From: Streptomyces sp. V3I8
GTDB taxonomy: Bacteria > Actinomycetota > Actinomycetes > Streptomycetales > Streptomycetaceae
Assembly (NCBI RefSeq): GCF_030817535.1
Contig: NZ_JAUSZL010000002.1
Location: 5,766,001-5,830,000 of the forward strand
Reading direction: 5' to 3'
DNA: 64,000 nucleotides
Shown in pieces: positions 16,793 to 25,056 of this stretch. Position 1 is the stretch's first letter, and each line of letters begins with the position of its first letter. The notes below the pieces were generated by a model that worked only from the letters and a program-made list of their open reading frames with translations, was not told the origin of the DNA and searched no databases. A program made the position numbers and the translations under genes.

Positions 16793-17496
16793 CCGACGGC
16801 GCGGGCGAGGACCGTCCCGCGGCGGACGGCGGGCCGCCGTCCGGGGCCGGGAAGAAGGCGGGCCGGGGGCGCCGCGTCATCCTCTGGCGCCACGGCCAGA
16901 CGCTGTGGAACGTGGAGCGCCGCTTCCAGGGCACCACGGACGTCGGGCTCACCGAGACCGGCGTGGGCCAGGCCCGCCGCGCCGCCCGGCTGCTCGCGTC
17001 CCTGCAGCCCGACGCGATCGTCGCGTCCGACCTGCAGCGGGCGGCGAACACCGCGGGCGAGCTGTCCGCGCTCACCGGCCTCGACGTGACGTACGACGAG
17101 GGTCTGCGCGAGACCTACGCGGGTGTCTGGCAGGGCCTGACGCACGAGGAGATCATCGCGCGCCACGGCGACCAGTACGCGGCGTGGAAGCGCGGTGAAC
17201 CGGTGCGCCGGGGCGGGGGCGAACTGGAGACCGAGGTCGCCGACCGTGCGGCCCCCGTGGTGCTCCGGCACGCCGACAAGCTGCCGGACGACGGCACGCT
17301 CGTGGTCGTCAGCCACGGCGGCACCATCCGCACCACCATCGGCCGCCTCCTCGGCCTGGAGTCCCAGCACTGGGAGAGCCTCGGCGGCCTCTCCAACTGC
17401 TGCTGGTCCGTCCTCGGCGAGGGCGCCCGCGGTTGGCGGCTCCTGGAGCACAACGCGGGCACCCTGCCCGAGCCGGTGCTGGGCGACGACGACTAG
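16789..17496 (+). CDS. Histidine phosphatase family protein (phosphoglycerate mutase-like)
   Basis: A 235-residue protein with the phosphohistidine motif LWRHGQTLWNVERRFQGTTD at about residue 30, followed by LTETGVGQARRAARLL. The acid/base Glu lies in LRETYAGVWQGLTHEEI, and the second catalytic His in VVVSHGGTIRTTIGRLLGL. The N-terminus (about 20 residues) is disordered. It is translationally coupled to rsfS by an ATGA overlap, a pairing I recall as conserved in actinomycetes. Broad-specificity phosphatase is the safest call; the natural substrate is unknown. Confidence 0.9.
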   Translation: MTDGAGEDRPAADGGPPSGAGKKAGRGRRVILWRHGQTLWNVERRFQGTTDVGLTETGVGQARRAARLLASLQPDAIVASDLQRAANTAGELSALTGLDVTYDEGLRETYAGVWQGLTHEEIIARHGDQYAAWKRGEPVRRGGGELETEVADRAAPVVLRHADKLPDDGTLVVVSHGGTIRTTIGRLLGLESQHWESLGGLSNCCWSVLGEGARGWRLLEHNAGTLPEPVLGDDD

Positions 17497-17625
17497 GACC
17501 TCCGGCCGGCAGGACGTGCGTGCGCCCGGCGGGCGGGCCGCCGCACCGGCCGGAGGATTCCGGTGGCCCTGGAGGATCCCGGTGGTCCTTCCGGTCGAGG
17601 GCCCCGGCGGCCCGCGGCACCGGAT

Positions 17626-17655
17626 TTCACTTTCCGGCTGGTCGCAGGCTAAAGT
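17626..17655 (+). promoter_or_regulatory. Candidate promoter of the first tRNA-Ala
   Basis: TTCACT (17626-17631), an 18-base spacer and TAAAGT (17650-17655), about 43 bases before the tRNA. This is the only AT-containing promoter-like pair in a GC-rich gap of 201 bases. Confidence 0.4.
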
Positions 17656-17697
17656 TCTTCTTGTTCCGCCGCCGGGAAAGCGGCCGGGACGCAACAA

Positions 17698-17770
17698 GGG
17701 GCTATAGCTCAGTTGGTAGAGCGCCTGCATGGCATGCAGGAGGTCAGGAGTTCAATTCTCCTTAGCTCCA
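17698..17770 (+). tRNA. tRNA-Ala (anticodon GGC), copy 1
   Basis: A 73-nt cloverleaf. The acceptor stem is GGGGCTA/TAGCTCC with one G-U pair. The D arm contains AGCTCAGTTGGTAGAGC, and the anticodon arm is CCTGC-ATGGCAT-GCAGG with loop residues 34-36 = GGC. The T arm is AGGAGTTCAATTCTCCT. The discriminator is A73 and no CCA is encoded. It is identical to the copy at 18531-18603. Confidence 0.97.
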
Positions 17771-17779
17771 CACATCGAA

Positions 17780-17810
17780 GATCCCGTCCCCTCAGGGGGC
17801 GGGATCTTTC
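17780..17810 (+). terminator. Intrinsic terminator of tRNA-Ala copy 1
   Basis: GATCCCGTCCCC (17780-17791), loop TCA, GGGGGCGGGATC (17795-17806), then TTTC. A 12-base stem with one G-T pair, directly downstream of the tRNA. Confidence 0.8.
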
Positions 17811-18034
17811 GTCATCCTCATCTTCCTCCCGGTTGAGTCACTTGGGCTCCGCGGGCGTATACCTCTTCGGACGTGCTGCTCGTCCGCGTGCGGACGCCGG
17901 CCGCGGCCGGCGCGACGAGCGGTGCGACGGGTGACGTGTCCGGACTGGTACGAAGGCGTCGCTGACCGTCCCGCTCCGGCCGTGGCAGAATCAAACGACC
18001 GGAAGGGAGCGCGGCCCGACGGGAGGGAGTGGCG

Positions 18035-18160
18035 ATGCCTGCGAGCATGCTCGGGAAGGTCGGCGACCTCCCCGGGTCCGAGGCCCTCCGAGCCCCCGTG
18101 TCCGGAGACGACGGAGGAGTTTCCTACGTGTGCACGGCCTGCGGCCGCAGCTGGAGCTGA
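18035..18160 (+). CDS. Small protein with a CxxC knuckle
   Basis: A 41-residue predicted protein that begins MPASMLGKVGDLPGSEALRA and ends VSYVCTACGRSWS, i.e. one Cys-x2-Cys pair. A very strong ribosome binding site, GGGAGGGAG (18021-18029), lies 5 bases before the ATG, and the next gene starts 4 bases after the stop, so the two are probably cotranslated. It lies between the two tRNA-Ala copies. A single CxxC may pair with the CxxC motifs of its neighbour, or in a dimer, to bind zinc. No family is recognised, and its short length keeps confidence moderate. Confidence 0.5.
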   Translation: MPASMLGKVGDLPGSEALRAPVSGDDGGVSYVCTACGRSWS

Positions 18161-18163
18161 TCG

Positions 18164-18397
18164 ATGGGTGCACACAGGCGCAAGTGCGATTGGTGCGGCA
18201 GTGGTACGCCCATCGTGCGCGACATGGAACCGGTCAACCACGACTATCAGTACTGGTGCGAGGAATGCGCGCGGGCGCTGATCATAAAAGGCGACCCGAT
18301 CGAGACGTACCGCGAGCTGGAGGGCGAGCCGATCTACGGCCGGCTCCTCGACGAGCACTGCACGCTCAAGCGTTTCTACTCGTTCGCCACCGCCTGA
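18164..18397 (+). CDS. Small zinc-ribbon-like protein
   Basis: A 77-residue protein with two Cys pairs: CDWCGSGTP near residue 8 and YWCEECARAL near residue 31. The spacing fits a treble-clef or zinc-ribbon knuckle. The C-terminal half (PIETYRELEGEPIYGRLLDE) is helical and acidic, ending HCTLKRFYSFATA. GGAG (18153-18156) lies 7 bases before the ATG, overlapping the end of the preceding small gene. No known family is assigned; it could bind nucleic acid or protein. Its placement between duplicated tRNA genes is noteworthy. Confidence 0.7.
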   Translation: MGAHRRKCDWCGSGTPIVRDMEPVNHDYQYWCEECARALIIKGDPIETYRELEGEPIYGRLLDEHCTLKRFYSFATA

Positions 18398-18462
18398 GCA
18401 CCGCCGGCGTACCGCCCGGGTACGGCCCGGACGCGGCGCCGCCGGCGGCGGCCGGAAACGAT

Positions 18463-18492
18463 TTGGTGGAGCGCCGGGGAGACCGGTAATGT
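18463..18492 (+). promoter_or_regulatory. Candidate promoter of the second tRNA-Ala
   Basis: TTGGTG (18463-18468), an 18-base spacer and TAATGT (18487-18492), about 38 bases before the tRNA start. The spacing is the same as the candidate promoter of copy 1, although the surrounding DNA differs. Confidence 0.45.
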
Positions 18493-18530
18493 TGGCGTCG
18501 CCGCCGGGGAAACCCGGTGGAACACCGCGA

Positions 18531-18603
18531 GGGGCTATAGCTCAGTTGGTAGAGCGCCTGCATGGCATGCAGGAGGTCAGGAGTTCAATTCTCCTTAGCT
18601 CCA
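18531..18603 (+). tRNA. tRNA-Ala (anticodon GGC), copy 2
   Basis: All 73 bases are identical to the copy at 17698-17770: acceptor GGGGCTA/TAGCTCC, anticodon loop ATGGCAT (GGC), T loop TTCAATT, discriminator A, no encoded CCA. Flanking sequences differ, so the duplicated unit is the tRNA itself. Confidence 0.97.
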
Positions 18604-18641
18604 CGGAAGTCGGCTTCACGCAAGCCGGCTGCGGAACAGAC

Positions 18642-18680
18642 AAGAGCGGGCCGTCCGATCAGGACGGCCCGCTCTTTCGT
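18642..18680. terminator. Bidirectional terminator between tRNA-Ala copy 2 and the NuoF-like gene
   Basis: A perfect 15-base stem AAGAGCGGGCCGTCC (18642-18656) / GGACGGCCCGCTCTT (18662-18676) with loop GATCA, followed by TCGT on the plus strand and TGTC on the minus strand. It separates the rightward tRNA from the leftward gene ending at 18686. Confidence 0.88.
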
Positions 18681-18685
18681 GTCGG

Positions 18686-20311
18686 TCAGCGGCCGCGGCC
18701 CAGGGCGCGACGGCCGCCCCCGCCGCCCTCGCGCACGGCGGGCAGGTTCTGCCGGGGAGCCGCTCCGCGGGTGTCCTCCTCCAGACGCAGGGCGAGCGCG
18801 GGGCAGCGCCGTACCGCCCGGATCGCCTTCGCCTCCGCGTAGCGGGGCACCGACGCCTGGGCGACGGTCGGGAAGCCGTCCCCGCCCAGCTGGAAGACCT
18901 CCGGGAGGATGTCCGCGCACAGGCCGTGCCCGCGGCACAGCGTCCAGTCCACGAAGATCTTCTGACGGGGCGCGCCCTGCTCCTCCTCCGGCGGCTGGCC
19001 GCCCGGGATGCCGGTGGGCTGCTGGCCGCCCTCGAAGAGCGGCAGGACACCCTCCACGGGCCGGCCGCAGCCGTTGCCGAGGACGTGCGCCGCGAGGTCG
19101 TCGGTGAACGCCTTGATGGTCGACTCCAGGAACATCGCGGAGCCGTCCGGGTGGGAGCACGCGCCGCGCCGCTTCACGGCGTTGGCGACCTGCTTGAGCG
19201 CTTCGAGGGCGGCCGGGCCGCCGCCGTTGAGGATGTCCTCCATGCCGCGGGCCGCGGCCGGCAGACCGAGGTAGCAGGGACCGCACTGGCCGGCGCTCTC
19301 CTCGGCCAGCCACTGGGCCACGCGCAGCGACTCGCCCAGCGGGCAGGTGTTCATGCTGATCGGCAGGATCGCGCCGGCGCCCAGCGCCCCGCCCACCGCG
19401 TCCAGGGAGTTGCGCGAGACGATCGCCTCGTTGACCGTCGCGGAGTCCAGCCACTTGCCGTGGTAGCCGCCGGTCAGGACGCCCTGCGGGACCGGCGGGG
19501 CGCCGGCCAGCTGCAGGATGTAGCGCAGCGGTACGCCCGTCGGGGCCTCGATCACCATCGGGCGGGCGACCGCCCCGGAGACGGTGAGCAGGACGGTGCC
19601 GGGCTCGTCGTACAGGCCGGTGTTCCCGTAGCGCTCGGCGCCGATGCGGGCGCCGATGGCCAGCTGGGCGAAGGTCTCGGCGTTCGACAGCAGCGTGGGA
19701 GCGCCGCCGACACCGTTCTGCGACGCGCTGGTCTTGCGGCCGGGCGGGATCGCCGGGCCGCCGTCGATGGAACGGACCAGCGAGGCGGCCGCCCCGGTCA
19801 CCATCCGTACGGGATTGCGCTGCACCCGCGCGCGGATGGTGGCCCCGCGCCGGTTGGTCAGCCCGCGCTCGGAGAGCGCCGCCTCCATCGACCGCTGGGT
19901 GGATTCACGGGTCACGCCGATGACCAGGGTGCGGGCGCCCAGGGCCTCCGCGACCAGCAGGGCGCCGTCCAGGATCAGGTGCGGGGCACGGTTGATCATC
20001 ACCGTGTCCTTGCGGCAGGCGGGCTCGTCCTCGCTGCCGTTGACGACGACCACGGGCCGTACGCCCCGGCGGATCGCGGCCTCGGCGACCGACCGCAGCT
20101 TCTTGTGGAACGGGAAGCCCGCGCCCCCGCGGCCCTTCAGGTTGATCCGCTCGGAGAGCTGCGCGAGCTGCTCTCCGCCCATGGGCTCGAGCGGCCCGTG
20201 CACCTTCAGGTGCATGGGCAGGTCGAGTCTCTCGACGAGGTCGAATCCGGAGGTGAGCTGGGGAAGGCCCACCACTCGGACTTCGGGGACGTCGGGAAGG
20301 GCCTCGTTCAC
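18686..20311 (-). CDS. NuoF-like NADH dehydrogenase subunit fused to a ferredoxin domain
   Basis: A 541-residue putative NAD(P)H:acceptor electron-transfer protein. The FMN/NADH region has LKGRGGAGFPFHKKL and VVNGSEDEPACRKDTVMIN, and the SLBB-like middle is EAPTGVPLRYILQLAG. The iron-sulfur part is ESAGQCGPCYLGLP with a distal CSHPDG; the first Cys of the usual CxxCxxC triplet is Ala. After a Pro/Gln linker, residues about 455-515 are a monocluster ferredoxin (LCRGHGLCADILPEVF and RRCPALAL), as in P450-partner ferredoxins. The start GTG overlaps the stop of the membrane protein gene by one base (TAGTG), so the pair is cotranslated. It probably passes electrons from NAD(P)H via ferredoxin to the membrane partner. 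Confidence 0.85.
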   Translation of the reverse strand: MNEALPDVPEVRVVGLPQLTSGFDLVERLDLPMHLKVHGPLEPMGGEQLAQLSERINLKGRGGAGFPFHKKLRSVAEAAIRRGVRPVVVVNGSEDEPACRKDTVMINRAPHLILDGALLVAEALGARTLVIGVTRESTQRSMEAALSERGLTNRRGATIRARVQRNPVRMVTGAAASLVRSIDGGPAIPPGRKTSASQNGVGGAPTLLSNAETFAQLAIGARIGAERYGNTGLYDEPGTVLLTVSGAVARPMVIEAPTGVPLRYILQLAGAPPVPQGVLTGGYHGKWLDSATVNEAIVSRNSLDAVGGALGAGAILPISMNTCPLGESLRVAQWLAEESAGQCGPCYLGLPAAARGMEDILNGGGPAALEALKQVANAVKRRGACSHPDGSAMFLESTIKAFTDDLAAHVLGNGCGRPVEGVLPLFEGGQQPTGIPGGQPPEEEQGAPRQKIFVDWTLCRGHGLCADILPEVFQLGGDGFPTVAQASVPRYAEAKAIRAVRRCPALALRLEEDTRGAAPRQNLPAVREGGGGGRRALGRGR

Positions 20312-21618
20312 TAATAGCCTCCGGAAGGCGCGTTCCAGGGTTCGCCGTTGCTCGGTGCGTCGAAGGAACCGGGCAGCGTTTCAGTGGCGGGACCGCTGTT
20401 GTACGTGTCGTTCGGGTTGTACGTACCGAGAGGGTCGTTCGTCTCACCGGTGTTGTACAAGTCACTCCCGCCGTACGAGGCGTTGCCGGGGGGAGAACCG
20501 TCGTAGACGGGGATGAAGGCGCCCGTGTCGTAGTTCGGTGTCTGGGCGGGGCGCGGCGGGGCCTCGTAGAGAGGCGGCGAGGGGGACGGCCAGCGGGACC
20601 CGTCGCCGCCGTCGACGCGCGGTACCGCCTGCGTGGGCTGCATGTCCATCGGGAACTGCATGGGCCGGGCCGGGTCGACGTCCAGCGGGTCCTGCGCGCG
20701 CGGGCTGGACGTGGCCCGGTAGGCGGCCGCGAAGCCGCCGGTGTCGGTGAGCGACCCGGTGTCGGTGAAGGAAGCGCCGGTGTCCTGGAAGGGGGAGCGC
20801 TGCTGGGACGCGCCCCGCTGCTGGGGGATCGGCTGGTCGGGGAAGCCGGGCCGGCCGCCGCCCCTGCCGCCGCCCCGCGGGGCCTCGGCGGCGCGGCGCC
20901 CCGGGGGCTCCTCGCGGAACGCCCTGTTGTTGCCGTTGTCGAGCAGGGCCAGCACGCGCTTGGCGAACTTCCGCTTGAACGGCAGGGGGGCCGCCCGCAG
21001 GGCCAGCGCTCCCATGACGGCGACCAGGGCGAGGCTGTAGAGGATCACGAAGACCGGTTTGGCCTCGCGGCCCGCGAAGAGGCCGTGGACCAGGGCCGCG
21101 CACCAGGCGGGGTAGGCCAGCATGTGCACCGCGCGCCAGCGGGCGGCGACCTCCGCGGGGGACGCGAACCTGCTGCGCAGCGCGCCGGTGAGGGCGGTGA
21201 AAATCATCAGGAGGCCGGCCAGGGTGCCGAATCCGATGAGCTGGCCCGTGCCGGTGACACCCAGGCCGAAGGGGACGAAGACCGCGATCGCGGAGACGTG
21301 GTCGAGGAAGAGCTTGACCGAGACGTGCAGCAGCAGGAAGCCGACCGAGCTCACCGCGGTGGTGCGGTGCACGGCCTGGGCGATCAGGCGCTGACGGGTG
21401 TTGAGGAAGACCCGGTCGGTGGCGACGAGTCCCCAGAGCACCGAGCAGGTCAGGGCGACGAGGGACAGCACGCCCGCGCCGAAGTTGATGAAGTCGCGGA
21501 ATGCGTCACCTCCGACCACGACGCTGACGGGTATGAGCAGCAGAACGGCAGCCATCACTCCGCCCTGGACCGAGCGACTCGGCCGGGAGAGCGTGCTGTT
21601 GTTGCGGCGAGAGTTCAT
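20311..21618 (-). CDS. Ferric-reductase-like / cytochrome b-type transmembrane protein
   Basis: A 435-residue protein. Residues about 20-225 hold six hydrophobic helices (VMAAVLLLIPVSVVVGG, GVLSLVALTCSVLWGLVAT, SSVGFLLLHVSVKLFL, LIGFGTLAGLLMIFTAL, AYPAWCAALVHGLFAG, PVFVILYSLALVAVMG). Histidines within or next to the helices (AVHRTTAV, LLHVSV, RAVHMLAY, LVHGLF) could ligate two hemes, as in ferric-reductase-like domains. The C-terminal 200 residues are cytoplasmic, Pro/Gly/Gln-rich and probably disordered, with repeated DTG motifs (FQDTGASFTDTGSLTDTGGF). It is encoded first in a two-gene operon with the NuoF/ferredoxin fusion, and likely accepts its electrons. Confidence 0.82.
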   Translation of the reverse strand: MNSRRNNSTLSRPSRSVQGGVMAAVLLLIPVSVVVGGDAFRDFINFGAGVLSLVALTCSVLWGLVATDRVFLNTRQRLIAQAVHRTTAVSSVGFLLLHVSVKLFLDHVSAIAVFVPFGLGVTGTGQLIGFGTLAGLLMIFTALTGALRSRFASPAEVAARWRAVHMLAYPAWCAALVHGLFAGREAKPVFVILYSLALVAVMGALALRAAPLPFKRKFAKRVLALLDNGNNRAFREEPPGRRAAEAPRGGGRGGGRPGFPDQPIPQQRGASQQRSPFQDTGASFTDTGSLTDTGGFAAAYRATSSPRAQDPLDVDPARPMQFPMDMQPTQAVPRVDGGDGSRWPSPSPPLYEAPPRPAQTPNYDTGAFIPVYDGSPPGNASYGGSDLYNTGETNDPLGTYNPNDTYNSGPATETLPGSFDAPSNGEPWNAPSGGY

Positions 21619-21867
21619 GGGGCAACTCCGAACAGTTCGGGAAAGCGGTCCCGCTGCCGCACTCTAGGTCGAGCCATACCGAGGAGTACGAGGTTTGAGT
21701 TATCTCGCTGTTATCAAAGGGCGGTGAGGGAGTGGTGATGTCCCTTAGCGGCCCTTACGCGAAGTAACCTTTGACCTTTGTCCAGCGTGTGTCGACGCGG
21801 CGCGGGGAGCGACACTCAGTGCCGGAGCGTAGCCGAAACCGCGTCGCGCCCCGCTCGGCCGCTGCGG

Positions 21868-21873
21868 TACCCT
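21868..21873 (+). promoter_or_regulatory. Candidate -10 element of the leuS leader transcript
   Basis: TACCCT lies 6 bases upstream of the leader-peptide ATG (21880), the same arrangement as the other leaderless-looking starts in this window. No convincing -35 is present at the expected distance. TTGACC at 21771-21776 marks a possible additional upstream promoter. The rest of the 21619-21867 gap shows no gene. Confidence 0.4.
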
Positions 21874-21879
21874 GACGTC

Positions 21880-21918
21880 ATGCGTGCCGTACGCCTTCTG
21901 CTTAGTGAGCCGCGCTGA
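21880..21918 (+). CDS. leuS leader peptide (12 residues, three consecutive Leu codons)
   Basis: The short frame encodes [12 protein letters not shown] followed by TGA. The three adjacent Leu codons are CTT-CTG-CTT; CTT is rare in high-GC streptomycetes, which would sharpen stalling when charged tRNA-Leu is scarce. It is followed by a pause-type hairpin and an intrinsic terminator before leuS (see attenuator). The arrangement is that of a classical amino-acid leader peptide controlling its cognate tRNA synthetase. It is read directly from sequence; its function is inferred. Confidence 0.72.
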   Translation: MRAVRLLLSEPR

Positions 21919-21924
21919 TCACAC

Positions 21925-21987
21925 CCGGTCGCCGGAAAACCGCGACCGGCATCGGCGCGGCGCCCCCTCCTGTGCGAGGGGTTTTTT
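21925..21987 (+). promoter_or_regulatory. Transcription attenuator of leuS
   Basis: A perfect 8-base inverted repeat CCGGTCGC (21925-21932) / GCGACCGG (21942-21949) directly follows the leader stop. It is followed by a terminator stem CCCCTC (21964-21969) / GAGGGG (21976-21981) and six T residues (21982-21987). Ribosome position on the LLL codons could decide whether the terminator forms. An explicit alternative pairing (antiterminator) between the two stems was not fully worked out by eye. Confidence 0.68.
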
Positions 21988-22034
21988 CATTTCCTGAGCC
22001 GCTGGCAGAGACGATCGATGGAGCTTTGAGGATC

Positions 22035-24920
22035 ATGAGCGAGACGAACACCGCTGCCGCTTCCGAGGTGGTCGCGCCGCACCGCTACACCGCCGCCATG
22101 GCCGAGCAGATCGAGGCACGCTGGCAGGACGTCTGGGACGCGGACGACACCTACGCGGCGCCCAACCCGAAGGGTGACCTGGCCGGCGACCCCGAGCTGG
22201 CCGCCCGGCCCAAGAAGTTCATCATGGACATGTTCCCGTACCCCTCCGGTGCGGGCCTGCACGTCGGCCACCCCCTGGGCTACATCGCCACCGACGTGTA
22301 CGCCCGGTACCAGCGGATGACCGGCCACAACGTCCTGCACACCCTGGGTTTCGACGCCTTCGGCCTGCCCGCCGAGCAGTACGCCGTGCAGACCGGCACG
22401 CACCCGCGTGTGTCCACCGAGGCCAACATCGCCAACATGAAGGTCCAGCTGCGCCGCCTGGGCCTGGGCCACGACAAGCGCCGGTCCTTCGCGACGATCG
22501 ACCCGGAGTACTACAAGTGGACGCAGTGGATCTTCCTGCAGATCTTCAACTCCTGGTACGACGCCGACGCCGACCGGGCCCGCCCGATCGCCGAACTGGT
22601 CGCCCTGTTCGAGAGCGGTGAGCGCGAGGTCCCCGGCGGGCGTCCCTGGAGTGAGCTGTCCCACACCGAGCGCGCCGACGTCCTGAGCGACTTCCGCCTG
22701 GCGTACGCCTCCGAGGCGCCCGTCAACTGGTGTCCCGGCCTGGGCACGGTCCTGGCGAACGAGGAGGTGACCGCGGACGGCCGCTCCGAGCGCGGCAACT
22801 TCCCCGTCTTCAAGTCCAAGCTGCGCCAGTGGAACATGCGGATCACCGCGTACGCCGACAGGTTGCTGGACGACCTGGACGCGCTGGACTGGCCCGAGGC
22901 CATCAAGCTGCAGCAGCGCAACTGGATCGGCCGCTCCGAGGGCGCCCGCGTCGACTTCCCCGTCGGCGACGAGGCCATCACGGTCTTCACCACCCGCCCG
23001 GACACCCTGTTCGGCGCGACCTACATGGTGCTGGCCCCCGAGCACCCGCTGGTCGAGAAGTTCACCCCGGCCGCCTGGCCCGAGGGCACCCACGACGTCT
23101 GGACCGGCGGCCACGCCACCCCCTCCGAGGCCGTCGCCGCCTACCGCGCGCAGGCCGCCTCGAAGTCGGACGTCGAGCGGCAGGCCGAGGCCAAGGACAA
23201 GACCGGCGTCTTCATCGGCGCGTACGCGACCAATCCGGCCAACGGCGAGCAGGTCCCCGTCTTCATCGCCGACTACGTCCTGATGGGCTACGGCACCGGC
23301 GCGATCATGGCGGTCCCGGCGGGCGACCAGCGCGACTTCGAGTTCGCGCGCGCCTTCGAACTGCCGATCCGCTGCGTGGTCGAGCCCACCGACGGCCGCG
23401 GCACCGACACGTCGACCTGGGAGAACGCCTTCGGCTCGTACGACGCGAAGATCATCGACTCCGCGAACGACGAGATCTCGCTGGACGGCCTGGGCGTGGT
23501 CGAGGCCAAGGCGCGCATCACCGAGTGGCTGGAGCGCGGAGGCGTCGGCCGCGGCACCGTCAACTTCCGGCTGCGCGACTGGCTGTTCAGCCGCCAGCGG
23601 TACTGGGGCGAGCCCTTCCCGATCGTCTACGACGAGGACGGCATCGCCCACCCGCTGCCCGAGTCGATGCTGCCCCTGGAGCTGCCGGAGGTCGAGGACT
23701 ACTCGCCGCGCACCTTCGACCCGGACGACGCGGACACCTCCCCGGAGACCCCGCTGTCCCGCAACGGGGACTGGGTGAACGTCAGCCTGGACCTGGGCGA
23801 CGGCCGCGGCACGCGCGTGTACCGCCGTGAGACCAACACCATGCCCAACTGGGCCGGCTCCTGCTGGTACGAGCTGCGCTACCTGGATCCGCACAACTCC
23901 GAGAAGCTGGTCGACCCCGAGGTCGAGCGGTACTGGATGGGCCCGCGCGAGGGCCGGCCGCACGGCGGCGTCGACCTGTACGTCGGCGGCGCCGAACACG
24001 CCGTGCTGCACCTGCTGTACGCGCGCTTCTGGTCCAAGGTGCTGTTCGACCTGGGGCACATCTCCTCCGCGGAGCCGTTCCACAAGCTGTACAACCAGGG
24101 CATGATCCAGGCCTTCGTGTACCGCGACAGCCGTGGCATCGCCGTACCGGCCACCGAGGTGGAGGAGCGCGACGGCGCCTACTACTTCGAGGGCGAGAAG
24201 GTCTCCCGGCTGCTGGGCAAGATGGGCAAGTCCCTGAAGAACGCGGTCACCCCGGACGAGATCTGCGCCGAGTACGGGGCGGACACCCTGCGCCTGTACG
24301 AGATGGCGATGGGCCCCCTGGACGTGTCACGGCCGTGGGACACGCGCGCGGTGGTGGGCCAGTTCCGGCTGCTGCAGCGGCTGTGGCGCAACGTGGTCGA
24401 CGAGACGACGGGTGACGTCACCGTGGTCGACGTGGCGGACGCAGACATCGACCCGGACACGCTGCGCGCCCTGCACAAGGCGATCGACGGCGTACGCCAG
24501 GACCTGCAGGGCCTGCGCTTCAACACCGCCATCGCCAAGGTCACCGAGCTGAACAACCACCTGACCAAGGTGGGCGGCCCGGTCCCGCGGTCGGTCGCCG
24601 AGTCACTGGTGCTGCTGGTCGCGCCGCTGGCCCCGCACATCGCCGAGGAACTGTGGCGCAAGCTGGGGCACGCCGACTCGGTCGTCCACCGGGACTTCCC
24701 CGTGGCCGACCCGGCGTACGTCGTGGACGACACCGTGACCTGCGTCGTGCAGATCAAGGGCAAGGTCAAGGCGCGCCTGGAGGTCTCCCCGTCGATCTCG
24801 GACGAGGAGCTGGAGAAGGCGGCACTGGCCGACGACAAGGTGGTCGCGGCGCTGGACGGGGCGGGCATCCGCAAGGTGATCGTGCGGGCGCCGAAGCTGG
24901 TGAACATCGTTCCGGCGTAG
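22035..24920 (+). CDS. leuS: Leucyl-tRNA synthetase
   Basis: A 961-residue class I synthetase charging tRNA-Leu. Motifs: HIGH region [16 protein letters not shown] at about residue 75; the CP1 editing domain with [20 protein letters not shown]; the KMSKS-like loop [17 protein letters not shown]; the anticodon-binding helical region; and the C-terminal Leu-specific domain ([16 protein letters not shown]). At about 960 residues it is longer than the E. coli enzyme, as usual in streptomycetes. ATG 22035 is chosen over an in-frame GTG at 21972 because that one lies within the attenuator stem, and GAGG precedes 22035. The upstream leader peptide implies control by Leu-tRNA charging. Confidence 0.98.
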   Translation: MSETNTAAASEVVAPHRYTAAMAEQIEARWQDVWDADDTYAAPNPKGDLAGDPELAARPKKFIMDMFPYPSGAGLHVGHPLGYIATDVYARYQRMTGHNVLHTLGFDAFGLPAEQYAVQTGTHPRVSTEANIANMKVQLRRLGLGHDKRRSFATIDPEYYKWTQWIFLQIFNSWYDADADRARPIAELVALFESGEREVPGGRPWSELSHTERADVLSDFRLAYASEAPVNWCPGLGTVLANEEVTADGRSERGNFPVFKSKLRQWNMRITAYADRLLDDLDALDWPEAIKLQQRNWIGRSEGARVDFPVGDEAITVFTTRPDTLFGATYMVLAPEHPLVEKFTPAAWPEGTHDVWTGGHATPSEAVAAYRAQAASKSDVERQAEAKDKTGVFIGAYATNPANGEQVPVFIADYVLMGYGTGAIMAVPAGDQRDFEFARAFELPIRCVVEPTDGRGTDTSTWENAFGSYDAKIIDSANDEISLDGLGVVEAKARITEWLERGGVGRGTVNFRLRDWLFSRQRYWGEPFPIVYDEDGIAHPLPESMLPLELPEVEDYSPRTFDPDDADTSPETPLSRNGDWVNVSLDLGDGRGTRVYRRETNTMPNWAGSCWYELRYLDPHNSEKLVDPEVERYWMGPREGRPHGGVDLYVGGAEHAVLHLLYARFWSKVLFDLGHISSAEPFHKLYNQGMIQAFVYRDSRGIAVPATEVEERDGAYYFEGEKVSRLLGKMGKSLKNAVTPDEICAEYGADTLRLYEMAMGPLDVSRPWDTRAVVGQFRLLQRLWRNVVDETTGDVTVVDVADADIDPDTLRALHKAIDGVRQDLQGLRFNTAIAKVTELNNHLTKVGGPVPRSVAESLVLLVAPLAPHIAEELWRKLGHADSVVHRDFPVADPAYVVDDTVTCVVQIKGKVKARLEVSPSISDEELEKAALADDKVVAALDGAGIRKVIVRAPKLVNIVPA

Positions 24921-24959
24921 GTGACACTCGGACCGGCCGGCTCAGGGTAGTCCCCTACG

Positions 24960-25000
24960 GGCAGGTTGGGGGTTCCGTCGGAACCCTCGGCCTGCCTTTT
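24960..25000 (+). terminator. Intrinsic terminator of leuS
   Basis: A long imperfect hairpin: GGCAGG (24960-24965) pairs with CCTGCC (24991-24996), and the inner GGGGTTCC pairs with GGAACCCT. It is followed by TTTT (24997-25000), 40 bases after the leuS stop. Confidence 0.8.
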
Positions 25001-25056
25001 CCGTTTACCGTGAAAGGAGCCGACCGGCACTGGACGCAGCACCCGAGAGGACCTTC

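Noticed and set aside
21868..22034. T-box riboswitch upstream of leuS
   Set aside because: No T-box sequence or specifier stem was found; the leader peptide with consecutive Leu codons explains the structure better.
22035..24083. Long minus-strand open frame opposite leuS
   Set aside because: Shadow frame; leuS on the plus strand has all synthetase motifs and the antisense product has no recognisable fold.
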